Shown in pieces: positions 24,231 through 31,602 of a stretch of 40,887 nt of DNA. The translations under genes and the position numbers were made by a program. Source of the DNA: Pseudoduganella namucuonensis (GTDB lineage Bacteria; Pseudomonadota; Gammaproteobacteria; Burkholderiales; Burkholderiaceae_D); assembly GCF_900116645.1 (NCBI RefSeq), contig NZ_FPBO01000053.1:1-40887 (forward strand). Direction: 5' to 3'. Numbering within the stretch: the first letter of the stretch is position 1; each line of letters starts with the position of its first letter. Under the pieces are notes generated by a model. It made no database searches and had not been told where the DNA came from. It saw nothing but the letters and a program-made list of their open reading frames with translations.

Positions 24231-26555
24231 ATGAGACTCACTCCGATGCGCGCCATTATCGGCGCGCTGGTGGCTACCACCGCGCCGGCCGGCTTCGCGG
24301 CCCCCCTCACCACGCTGGACCGCAACGGCGCCTTCGTATCCATCGAGGCCTATGGCCCGAACATCGTGCACGTCACCATCGCGGTGGACAAGGCGGAGGT
24401 CCTGAAGGGCCCCGGCTACGGCATCCTGGCCGGGAACGCGGACAACAGCGCCTTCCGCCACAGCGGCGGCAAGGACGGCGACGTCTTCACCTCCTCGGCC
24501 ATGACGCTGCGCGTCAACCCGCCCTCCGTTCCGCGCGTGCCCAGCCAGGGCGAAAAATACTTTGCCCCGTCGCTGGCCAGCGTCGGCCTGCAGGTGAAGA
24601 ACGCCAAGGGCGAGGAAGTGCTCAACATGGGCGGCTGGGAGATGTCGCCGCAGACGGTCAACGGCGAGAAGACCTTCCAGGTCGGCGCCTCCTTCTCCGC
24701 GCCGGCGGACGAGCACTACTACGGCATGGGCCAGAACCAGGAATCGATGTCGTCGCTGGACCTGCGCGGCCGCGTGATCGACTGCAAACACTGGTACGAC
24801 GCGCCCGCCGGCGAGACCGTGTGCGTGCCGTTCATGGTCTCGTCCAAGGGCTACGGCATCGTGTGGGACAACCCGTCGGCCACGCGCTTCATCGCCGCCG
24901 TCAACGGCCGCACCGGCTTCCAGTCCAACGTGGGCGAGCGCGTCAGCTTCTTCGTCATCACCGGCAACAACCCGCAGGAACTGTATTCCGGCTACGCCCG
25001 CGTGACGGGCAAGACGCCCATCCCGCCCAAGGCCGCCTTCGGCCTGATCCAGTCCAAGGCGCGCTATGAGAGCCAGCAGGAAGTGATGCGCGTGGCGAAC
25101 ACCTATCGCCAGAAGAAGTACCCGCTCGACATCATGGTGGTTGACTGGTTCTACTGGACCCGCATGGGCCAGATGGACATCGACCCGGCGCAATTCCCCG
25201 ATCCGGAAGGCATGAACAAGCAGCTGCACGACATGGGCATGCAGAGCATCATCTCGATCTGGCCGCGCTTCGAAACGTCGGGCCGCTACTTCAACGAACT
25301 CGACTCCAAGGGCTACCTGCTCAAGGACAAGGACGGCAAGACCGTGGACGGCCTGCCGTTCCGCTCCGACCGCACCGGCGGCCTGATCGACGCCACCAAC
25401 CCGGCGGCCCGCAAGTGGTTCTGGGAAAAGGCGCGCGACAACATCCTGTCCAAGGGCTTCGACTATCCGTGGCTGGACGAGACCGAACCGGACCTGGTGC
25501 CGGACGGCTTCCACTACTCCATCGGCACGGGCGACCGCTACCGCAACCTGTTCCCGCTGGTGCACGTCGAAGGCATGGCCGAGAACATGCGCGCGTGGAA
25601 GCCGAACAAGCGCGTGATGATCCTGTCGCGCGCCGCCTACCTCGGTTCGCAGCGCACCGGCGCGCTGTTCTGGTCGTCGGACATCCACCCCACCTGGGAA
25701 GCGCTGGCGCGCCAGATCCCGACCGGCCTGAACATGACCGCCTCCGGCATCGCCTACTGGGGCAACGACATCGGCGGCTGGCAGAACCTGCCGTCCACCA
25801 CGACGGCCACCAAGCCGCCGCTGCTGGACCCGTCGGACGCGCGCGGCGTGGTGGGCAACAACCACGACTACCCGGAACTGTTCACGCGCTGGTTCCAGTA
25901 CGGCACCTTCACGCCGACCTTGCGCCTGCACGGCGACCGCAAGGAAAGCGAGATCTGGTCCTTCGGCAAGCAGGCGGAGGCGGTGATGGCGCGCTACAAC
26001 ACGCTGCGCTACCAGCTGATTCCGTATATCTATAGCCAGGCCAAGATCACCTACGACACCGGCGCGCCGTTCATGCGGCCATTGTGGATGGACTTCCCGG
26101 GCGACCCGAACGTGGCCGACATCGGCACCCAGTACATGTTCGGCCCGGCCTTCCTGGTGGCGCCGATCACGCAGCAGGGCCAGACCGAGAAGGACGTCTA
26201 CCTGCCGGCCGGCGCGGACTGGTACAACTACTGGACCAACGAGAAGCTGGCCGGCGGGCGCTGGGTCAAGGTGGCCGCGCCGATCGACCGGATTCCGCTG
26301 TTCGTCAAGGCCGGTTCCATCCTGCCGATCGGCGCCGACATCCAGTCGACCGCGACGCAGCAGGCGATCGCCGAGATCAAGGTCTATCCGGGCAAGGACG
26401 TCGACTTCACGCTGTACGACGACGATGGCCGGACCTACGACTACGAGAAGGGCAAGGCCACCATCACCAAGCTGCGCTGGAACGACGCCACAGGCAGCCT
26501 GACGGCGGGCGACGGCCGCAAGGTGCCGGGGCCGGTCAAGGTGGTGGGCCGATAA
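24231..26555 (+). CDS. Exported GH31 alpha-xylosidase-type glycosidase
   Basis: A 774-residue member of glycoside hydrolase family 31, close in length to E. coli YicI (772). Signal peptide about 1-23 (GALVATTAPAGFA). The N-terminal beta-sandwich precedes the barrel with DIMVVDWFYW. The nucleophile D416 lies in WLDETE and the acid/base D484 in FWSSDI, near the positions known for YicI. RWFQYGTFTPTLRLHG and GPAFLVAPI are typical conserved blocks, and a C-terminal DUF5110-like end closes with VYPGKDVDFTLYDDDG. It removes alpha-xylose, probably from xyloglucan oligosaccharides; alpha-glucosidase is the alternative. AAGGA precedes the ATG by 8 bases. A terminator follows 9 bases after the stop. 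Confidence 0.92.
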   Translation: MRLTPMRAIIGALVATTAPAGFAAPLTTLDRNGAFVSIEAYGPNIVHVTIAVDKAEVLKGPGYGILAGNADNSAFRHSGGKDGDVFTSSAMTLRVNPPSVPRVPSQGEKYFAPSLASVGLQVKNAKGEEVLNMGGWEMSPQTVNGEKTFQVGASFSAPADEHYYGMGQNQESMSSLDLRGRVIDCKHWYDAPAGETVCVPFMVSSKGYGIVWDNPSATRFIAAVNGRTGFQSNVGERVSFFVITGNNPQELYSGYARVTGKTPIPPKAAFGLIQSKARYESQQEVMRVANTYRQKKYPLDIMVVDWFYWTRMGQMDIDPAQFPDPEGMNKQLHDMGMQSIISIWPRFETSGRYFNELDSKGYLLKDKDGKTVDGLPFRSDRTGGLIDATNPAARKWFWEKARDNILSKGFDYPWLDETEPDLVPDGFHYSIGTGDRYRNLFPLVHVEGMAENMRAWKPNKRVMILSRAAYLGSQRTGALFWSSDIHPTWEALARQIPTGLNMTASGIAYWGNDIGGWQNLPSTTTATKPPLLDPSDARGVVGNNHDYPELFTRWFQYGTFTPTLRLHGDRKESEIWSFGKQAEAVMARYNTLRYQLIPYIYSQAKITYDTGAPFMRPLWMDFPGDPNVADIGTQYMFGPAFLVAPITQQGQTEKDVYLPAGADWYNYWTNEKLAGGRWVKVAAPIDRIPLFVKAGSILPIGADIQSTATQQAIAEIKVYPGKDVDFTLYDDDGRTYDYEKGKATITKLRWNDATGSLTAGDGRKVPGPVKVVGR

Positions 26556-26564
26556 AGGGGGCGG

Positions 26565-26593
26565 AGCACTCCGGCGCGCGCGGCCGGAGTGCT
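26565..26593 (+). terminator. Terminator-like hairpin of the xylosidase operon
   Basis: Perfect 11 bp arms AGCACTCCGGC and GCCGGAGTGCT with a 7-base loop, 9 bases after the GH31 stop. GC-rich and very stable, but no long T-run follows. Confidence 0.8.
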
Positions 26594-26706
26594 GTCCACC
26601 CGCTGAACTCTTCGTCCAACGCCGCGCATCGGGCGCGGCTGGCGACGCCTTGTTCGTCACTTCTTTGGGCCCAAATCAACGGCGGCATCTGGTCGCCAAG
26701 CTATTC

Positions 26707-26754
26707 TTGAACCTCCACGAACAGACGCACCCATTCGCGACTACGGAGGTTCAA
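26707..26754 (+). promoter_or_regulatory. Inverted repeat hiding a ribosome binding site
   Basis: TTGAACCTCC (26707-26716) and GGAGGTTCAA (26745-26754) are perfect 10 bp arms. The right arm holds the strong GGAGG just before the ATG at 26756. A transcript would sequester the ribosome binding site of the now broken gene that follows. Confidence 0.6.
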
Positions 26755-26755
26755 C

Positions 26756-27213
26756 ATGACTACAGCTAGCCTCGCATCCCAAACCAACCATGCACGACGG
26801 CAGAGCAATAAGGAGCTGAGCGGCGCTAAATGGGGAAATCGCTTTTCAGGCAGCAATGACACTAGAGATCTACGCGGAACTTTTCGGCAGGCCGTGGACG
26901 ACTTCATCTACGCGATGAGGAACGCCGGTCAATCAATGCGGCCAAGGATATGGTCGAAGTCATGTCGCTGCGCAGGCTTCGTACCAAGCCCGCGCTGCGT
27001 TCCCAGCACAATGTAGGTTTGGCAATCGATATGACACTTTCCTGGAGTGGCACGGTGAGCGTGATGGATGCGAAAGGCAAACTGGTTCAGATCAAAACGG
27101 CTCCGCGCACCGGCATGAATCGGCAGCTCATTGAAATTGGCGCCACCTATGGGGTGAAAAAGTACGCTGGCAACGGCAGGGATGAGCCCCACTGGTCGAA
27201 CGATGGACGGTAG
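26756..27213 (+). pseudogene. M15-like peptidase remnant with internal deletion and frameshift
   Basis: The first frame begins MTTASLASQTNHARRQSNKE and reads to FRQAVDDFIYAMRNAG. It then loses frame near 26930. The second frame resumes with INAAKDMVEVMSLRR and gives SQHNVGLAIDMTLSWSG, APRTGMNRQLIEIGATYGV and PHWSNDGR. The second part has the H-x6-D and PHW zinc-binding pattern of M15/VanY-like peptidoglycan peptidases. In intact relatives, as I recall them, a segment with RAYLMHW lies between the two parts and is missing here. So about 50 residues were lost together with the frame. The reading is firm for the C-terminal part and fair for the N-terminal one. It has no obvious partner except the small gene that follows. 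Confidence 0.8.
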
Positions 27214-27220
27214 GCAAATT

Positions 27221-27526
27221 ATGACGATCAGAACAGCGGTTTTTGTCGCCTGTTTGGTGGCTTCCGGCGCGGTGCTCGCCAAAGAGAAAATTCCTAAGGA
27301 TGTCCAACTCTTCATCAAAACCGCAGACGCCTGTGACCACTTCGCTGGTGAGTTCGATGGCGGCTTGGATGAGAAGCGACAACAGGAGATTGAGCGGGGC
27401 GTCGTTAAGCACTGTCAGCTTGCGCAGAGACAGCTCAAGCAGCTTACGGCGAAATACAAGCACGACGCCAAAATGGCCGAGATCATTCGAATGCACGCAA
27501 ATGATTCGGTCATCAGCTTTAGATAA
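27221..27526 (+). CDS. Small exported hypothetical protein
   Basis: About 101 residues from the ATG at 27221 (MTIRTAVFVACLVASGAVLA, a clear signal peptide). The frame is open 13 codons upstream, overlapping the peptidase remnant. The mature part is helical and charged: FIKTADACDHFAGEFDGG, QQEIERGVVKHCQLAQRQL, KYKHDAKMAEIIRMHANDSV. Two cysteines (in DACDHF and KHCQLA) probably pair. I have seen such small proteins beside peptidases and phage-like genes, but the function is unknown. Placed 7 bases after the peptidase remnant, it probably shared its transcript, perhaps as a lysis-linked or inhibitor partner. Confidence 0.7.
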   Translation: MTIRTAVFVACLVASGAVLAKEKIPKDVQLFIKTADACDHFAGEFDGGLDEKRQQEIERGVVKHCQLAQRQLKQLTAKYKHDAKMAEIIRMHANDSVISFR

Positions 27527-27527
27527 C

Positions 27528-27743
27528 GACAGGCGCGAGCTCAAGCGCGGCGCCCTGGTCTCGACGTATGAACAGCAAACGATCCGGTTCGACCGGGACA
27601 TCGCCGAGCTGGCGCCGCTCTACACGGGACCGAGGCTGGCGCCGAACACCGGCGCGCTCACGTACCAGCGGGTGCGGTCGGCGTCGCCGGACATCGACGA
27701 GAACCTGGGCGCGGAAGAGAAGAAGAAAACGCCGCCGCGGTAG
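27528..27743 (+). pseudogene. C-terminal gene fragment with core-like codon use
   Basis: An open frame of about 70 codons (LKRGALVSTYEQQTIRFDRD, ELAPLYTGPRLAPNTGALTY, ending EEKKKTPPR and a TAG at 27743). Nearly all third positions are G or C, as in the flanking chromosome and unlike the preceding 700 bases. No ATG or ribosome binding site precedes it. It looks like the 3' end of a chromosomal gene whose front was removed when the peptidase cassette arrived. I do not recognise the protein. Confidence 0.5.
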
Positions 27744-27754
27744 CAATCCCGGCC

Positions 27755-28681
27755 TTAGCGGCTCTGGAACGCCGGCGTGGCGGCGGCGTAGCTCTGGGGC
27801 AGCAAGGGATTGTCGAGGACGAAATACCTGCCGGGACCGCTCTTCACTTCCTGCAATTCCTTCTGGAAGTGGCGCGCCAGCAACTCGTCCAGCGTGCCGT
27901 CCCTTTTCGCCATGGCCAGGCCGGCCTCCAGGCGTTCGGCCAGCCTGGGTTCGTGGTCGCTCACGTAGAACACGGTGGGCAGGGGGTAGTAGAGCATCAG
28001 CTCCGGCACCACCGCCAGCCCCGGGTGCTGGGCCAGCGCCGACTCCACCTCGATCACGCTCATCGGCAGGTAATGGAAGCGCTGGTTCGCCAGCATGTCG
28101 AACAGATTGTTCAGGTTGCCGCTGTCCTCCACCTTGTAGCCGTTGTGGCGCAGCACGTCCACGTCCACCCAGCCGCGCGCCATGCCGGCCTTCAATTGCT
28201 TCAGCTGCGCCGAGCTGGTGATCTGGCTGAAACGGGGCAGGTCCTCCCTGCGCACGATCAGACGGCGGCAGCCCAGCAGGCCGTGCAGCATGGGGATGTC
28301 GATCAGGAAATTGCGGTCCAGCGGGCCGATGCCGCGCTGGTCGCGCCACGGGCCCGCCAGCACGTTCATGCGCTTGCCGGAATTGACCTCGCGCCGCGCG
28401 CGGAAGGTGCTGAGGTTGTCCAGCACGCGCACCACCCAGTACGGCCCGTAGGCCGGCTCGGTCTTCCTCAGCGCCAGTTCCAGCACCGCCACCTGGTAGT
28501 CATCGCGCCTGGGCGTCTTGCCCCAGTCCCAATAGCGGTACACCATGGCGCCGGACCACGCCGGGGCGTGCGCGGCGGCGAGGGCGCAGGCGGCCATGGA
28601 GAGCAGTGTCGCCCTGCGGCGGAAGTTGAATATTGGAAACATGGAATCGCAATATACCATTGTTTTTTCGCGCTCAGCCAT
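27755..28681 (-). CDS. Periplasmic substrate-binding-type protein
   Basis: Up to 308 residues. Starts at 28681, 28660 and 28642 are possible. The last two leave a more normal signal peptide (FNFRRRATLLSMAACALAAA, cut near APAWSG). The mature part has the two-lobed fold of family 3 solute-binding proteins: YQVAVLELALRKTEPAYGPY, MNVLAGPWRDQRGIGPLD, LIVRREDLPRFSQI, a DNLNNLFDMLANQR-like hinge region and a C-terminal AERLEAGLAMAKRDGTLDEL. Such proteins without a transporter often act as sensors or orphan receptors. If 28681 is used, its first 8 bases (ATGGCTGA) overlap the stop of the upstream gene, suggesting coupling. No transporter genes are near. Confidence 0.75.
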   Translation of the reverse strand: MAEREKTMVYCDSMFPIFNFRRRATLLSMAACALAAAHAPAWSGAMVYRYWDWGKTPRRDDYQVAVLELALRKTEPAYGPYWVVRVLDNLSTFRARREVNSGKRMNVLAGPWRDQRGIGPLDRNFLIDIPMLHGLLGCRRLIVRREDLPRFSQITSSAQLKQLKAGMARGWVDVDVLRHNGYKVEDSGNLNNLFDMLANQRFHYLPMSVIEVESALAQHPGLAVVPELMLYYPLPTVFYVSDHEPRLAERLEAGLAMAKRDGTLDELLARHFQKELQEVKSGPGRYFVLDNPLLPQSYAAATPAFQSR

Positions 28682-30152
28682 AGGGCGTGTAGGCGAAGCC
28701 GTTGCCGATCACGGCGGCCATGGCGTGCTGGTTTTCCGGGCTTTCGCTGAACATGGCGAGCATGTCGGCGGCCGTGACCAGCTTGCGGTTCAGCACGTCG
28801 AGCCAGTATTCATAGCCGGCCTGGTCCGGTTCGCGGTGCAGCGCGTTGCGGTAGAAACTGTTGACCAGTTCGGAATTGCTGAGCCGTACGCCGTACAGCT
28901 CCTGGAACTCGGCCGAGGCGGCGAAGTGGCGCGCCACCTCCCGCTGGGCGAGGCCGTTGTCCATCATCTTGATCCAGTAGCCCAGGCCGGCGCTGTCGGG
29001 CGCGCGGTCGAAGGCGGCCTGGTACAGGCGGTAGGCCTGGCCGCCGCTGCCGTCGATGTCGAGCGCGATGCTGGCGTCGTCCAGCGTCAGGCGCTCCACG
29101 CCGGCCAGCGTATCGGCGCCGCCGCCGGCGAGCGAGGTCAGCATGTAGCCGCCGCCGGCGCGCGCCGCGATGGCGTAGGCGCCGCGCCCGCCGGCGGCGA
29201 TGACCGTGTCGAGGCCGGCGCCGCCGTCGACGGCGTGGTTGTGGTTGCCGAGGACGACGGTGTCGTCGCCGTTGCCCGCGTACACGGAGAGCTGGATGCC
29301 GCCGCCGGTCAGCGTCACCTTGTCGTCGCCCTCGCCGGACATGACCACCCACGGCGTGGCCAGGGTGGCGGGCAGGGTGACACTGATGTCGTCATTGCCT
29401 GAAAAGTGGGCGGCGTTGGACAGCACGCGTTCGTCGAACACGGTGTCCCCCGTGACGGCCAGCGCGCCGCGCACGTCGATCGCGCTGCCGTCCGCGTAGC
29501 GCTGCGCGAAGGTGGCCAGCGTGCCGCCGACGGTGGTGCCGGCGGTGTTCTGGCCGATGGCGACGGCGTCGCCGGAGACCTGGAAGCCGCCGGTGATGCC
29601 GCTGGAGACGAGGAACTTGTCGGCGCGGGCTTCCAGCGCGCCGACCGCGCCGCTGAAGCGCTGGCCGTCCGAGACGAGCGCGCCGCGCACGGTGGCGGTG
29701 GTGTTGCCGAGGATGTTGTCGTACTGCGCGCCGCCCGCCGGCGCCATCGTCTGCAGCGTGATCGCCGCGACCTGGCCGCCCTGGTTGCTCATCGCCACGC
29801 CGTTCGCCGGGGTGGTGGTGTAGCCGAACTTGAGCTGGCCCTCGTACAGCAGGCGGTAGCCGTTGGGGACCGTGTCCTCCAGCGTGGCCGCCGTGTAGCT
29901 GCCGCTGGCCGCGCCGGGCGTGTCCAGCGCCAGGCCGGTGAAGGTCTGGCGCGCGCCGTCGGCATAGGTCAGCGTGCCGGTGGGCGGCGTCAGCGCGATG
30001 CTGTCGTAATAGTAATGATCGGCGGCGAAGCGGTAGCCGGCCTTGATGAACTGGTCGAACCAGCTGGCCAGCGTGTCGGCGCCGTATTGCGCGCGGTGGG
30101 CGGCGAGATTGTCCAGCGCCGCCTGGCTCAAATTGATCGCAACGGTGGTCAT
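28674..30152 (-). CDS. DUF4214 protein with RTX-like repeats
   Basis: A 492-residue, Ala/Gly-rich protein without Cys. Residues ~40-260 are a beta-rich region that includes repeats such as VRGALVSDGQRFSGAVGALE and VRGALAVTGDTVFDERVL. Residues ~290-330 hold Ca-binding-like glycine motifs (SGEGDDKV, YAGNGDDTVVLG, VDGGAGLDTVIA). Residues ~380-470 are two DUF4214 units (LYQAAFDRAPDSAGLGYWIK and FYRNALHREPDQAGYEYWLD). No N-terminal signal is present, which fits type I secretion. DUF4214 proteins are often S-layer or surface proteins in this bacterial group. GAGGAG precedes the ATG. The binding-type protein overlaps its end. Confidence 0.85.
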   Translation of the reverse strand: MTTVAINLSQAALDNLAAHRAQYGADTLASWFDQFIKAGYRFAADHYYYDSIALTPPTGTLTYADGARQTFTGLALDTPGAASGSYTAATLEDTVPNGYRLLYEGQLKFGYTTTPANGVAMSNQGGQVAAITLQTMAPAGGAQYDNILGNTTATVRGALVSDGQRFSGAVGALEARADKFLVSSGITGGFQVSGDAVAIGQNTAGTTVGGTLATFAQRYADGSAIDVRGALAVTGDTVFDERVLSNAAHFSGNDDISVTLPATLATPWVVMSGEGDDKVTLTGGGIQLSVYAGNGDDTVVLGNHNHAVDGGAGLDTVIAAGGRGAYAIAARAGGGYMLTSLAGGGADTLAGVERLTLDDASIALDIDGSGGQAYRLYQAAFDRAPDSAGLGYWIKMMDNGLAQREVARHFAASAEFQELYGVRLSNSELVNSFYRNALHREPDQAGYEYWLDVLNRKLVTAADMLAMFSESPENQHAMAAVIGNGFAYTPYG

Positions 30153-30252
30153 GGCCTCGCTCCTCGTCGGTACCTTCCAGGCTCCGATTATAAGAGCGGC
30201 ATCCGGGGACGAGCCACACCGCTGGCGGCGCGCGCCGGCCCGGCGCGTGGCC

Positions 30253-30759
30253 TCAGCGCGCCGGCTCGATGTCCAGCCACACCGCGTAGGCCAGCCGCTT
30301 GCCGTTCCACAGGCCGCCGCCCCGGATGGCGGCGTCGCAGGACACGGGCTGGCCCGCTATCTCCTGGCGCGTCTGCTGCTCGCGGAAGTACTGCGCGTCC
30401 CTGGGGCCCAGGTAGCCCACCATCCGGCCCGCCACGAACACGGCCACCGGCTTGTCTTCATAGGGATTGGCGGCATCGACCGCCAGCACCGCCGGCAGGC
30501 GCGTGTCCGCGCCCTGGTCGCCGTGCTCGCCGGCCAGTTCCCGCACCGTGGCGTGGAAGCGCGATTCGGCCAGCACCTCGGTCTGCAGGCGGCCCTCGTC
30601 CGACCAGTGCCTGGCGGGCGCGCCCGGCGCGGCGGGCTCGTAGGCCTTGGCCGGCGCCGGCGCGGGTGGCGCCGCGGGCGCGCGGAAACCGCTTTTCAGC
30701 AGCAGGTACATGGCGGCCAGGGAGGCCGCCATGAGGGCGATCAGGAGTGCGTCTATCAT
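30253..30759 (-). CDS. Membrane-anchored hypothetical protein (HIRAN-like tail)
   Basis: About 168 residues from the ATG at 30759; a TTG at 30768 would add three. One membrane helix (DALLIALMAASLAAMYLLLK) is followed by a Pro/Ala linker and a soluble domain. The stretch NPYEDKPVAVFVAGRMVGYL followed by GPRDAQYFREQ resembles the HIRAN-type pattern (NPYDxxAVAVxxxGxxVGYLPxxxA), and ends with CDAAIRGGGLWNGK. Such domains bind single-stranded DNA ends in helicases, but in small membrane proteins the role is unknown. The family call is tentative. It is divergent from trmB, with 114 bases between them. Confidence 0.65.
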   Translation of the reverse strand: MIDALLIALMAASLAAMYLLLKSGFRAPAAPPAPAPAKAYEPAAPGAPARHWSDEGRLQTEVLAESRFHATVRELAGEHGDQGADTRLPAVLAVDAANPYEDKPVAVFVAGRMVGYLGPRDAQYFREQQTRQEIAGQPVSCDAAIRGGGLWNGKRLAYAVWLDIEPAR

Positions 30760-30834
30760 TTTTGGCAAGGTGCGGATGCGGTGAAAGCCGTATTATCGCA
30801 GGCAGCACCCGCCGGGAAGGCAAAGCGCTTCACG

Positions 30835-30840
30835 TATAAT
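30835..30840 (+). promoter_or_regulatory. -10 promoter element for trmB
   Basis: A perfect TATAAT, 33 bases before the trmB ATG. No good -35 sequence is seen 17 bases upstream. Confidence 0.6.
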
Positions 30841-30873
30841 GGCGGATCGTCCTTTGAATTTTGCTGATCCCCC

Positions 30874-31602
30874 ATGTCTTCTGATACGCCTAAAGATTCC
30901 CAAACCAACCCGGCACGGGCCATGCTGTACGACCCGACCGAGCACCGCATCCGCAGTTTCGTCACGCGCGCCGGCCGCCTGTCCACCGCGCAGGCGCGCG
31001 CGCTGGAGGAACTGGGTCCGAAATTCCTGATCGAATATGAAAAAGCGCCGCTGGATTACGAGCGCGCCTTCGGCCGCAAGGCGCCGGTGGTGCTGGAAAT
31101 CGGCTTCGGCATGGGCGACACCACCTCGCACATCGCGCGCGGCATGCCGGAGAAGGACTTCATCGGCGTGGAGGTGCACACGCCCGGCGTCGGCAGCCTG
31201 CTCAAGCAGATCGGCGAACAGGAACTGGGCAACCTGCGCCTGATCCAGCACGACGCGGTCGAAGTGTTGAACAACATGATCCCGGACGGCTCGCTGGCCG
31301 GCGTGCACGTGTTCTTCCCGGACCCGTGGCACAAGGCCCGCCACAACAAGCGCCGTTTGATCCAGGGTCCGTTCGTGGAACTGCTGGTCAAGAAGCTGGC
31401 GGTGGGCGGCTACCTGCACTGCGCCACCGACTGGCAGGAATACGCCGAGCAGATGCTGGAGGTGCTGGGCGCCGAGGCCGGCCTGCGAAACACCGCCGAG
31501 GGCTACGCGCCGCAGCCGGCCTACCGTCCGCTGACCAAGTTTGAAAACCGCGGCCTGAAGCTGGGCCACGGCGTGTGGGACCTGGTGTTCACCAAGAAGT
31601 AA
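30874..31602 (+). CDS. trmB: tRNA (guanine-N7-)-methyltransferase
   Basis: A 242-residue enzyme that methylates N7 of G46 in the variable loop of tRNAs using S-adenosylmethionine. Motifs seen: VLEIGFGMGD (SAM binding), KDFIGVEVHTPGVGSLL, RLIQHDAVEVLNNM and the family signature VFFPDPWHKARHNKRRL, then CATDWQEYAEQMLEVL. The N-terminal 40 residues are variable and charged. The length is normal for the bacterial family. The ATG at 30874 is the first in the frame after the TATAAT. Its 3' end overlaps the convergent amidohydrolase gene by 14 bases. Confidence 0.97.
   Translation: MSSDTPKDSQTNPARAMLYDPTEHRIRSFVTRAGRLSTAQARALEELGPKFLIEYEKAPLDYERAFGRKAPVVLEIGFGMGDTTSHIARGMPEKDFIGVEVHTPGVGSLLKQIGEQELGNLRLIQHDAVEVLNNMIPDGSLAGVHVFFPDPWHKARHNKRRLIQGPFVELLVKKLAVGGYLHCATDWQEYAEQMLEVLGAEAGLRNTAEGYAPQPAYRPLTKFENRGLKLGHGVWDLVFTKK

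Noticed and set aside
24180..26660. An 826-residue minus-strand protein
   Set aside because: It is the antisense shadow of the GH31 gene. Such long shadows are usual in GC-rich coding DNA, and its Arg/His/Val-rich composition is typical of one.
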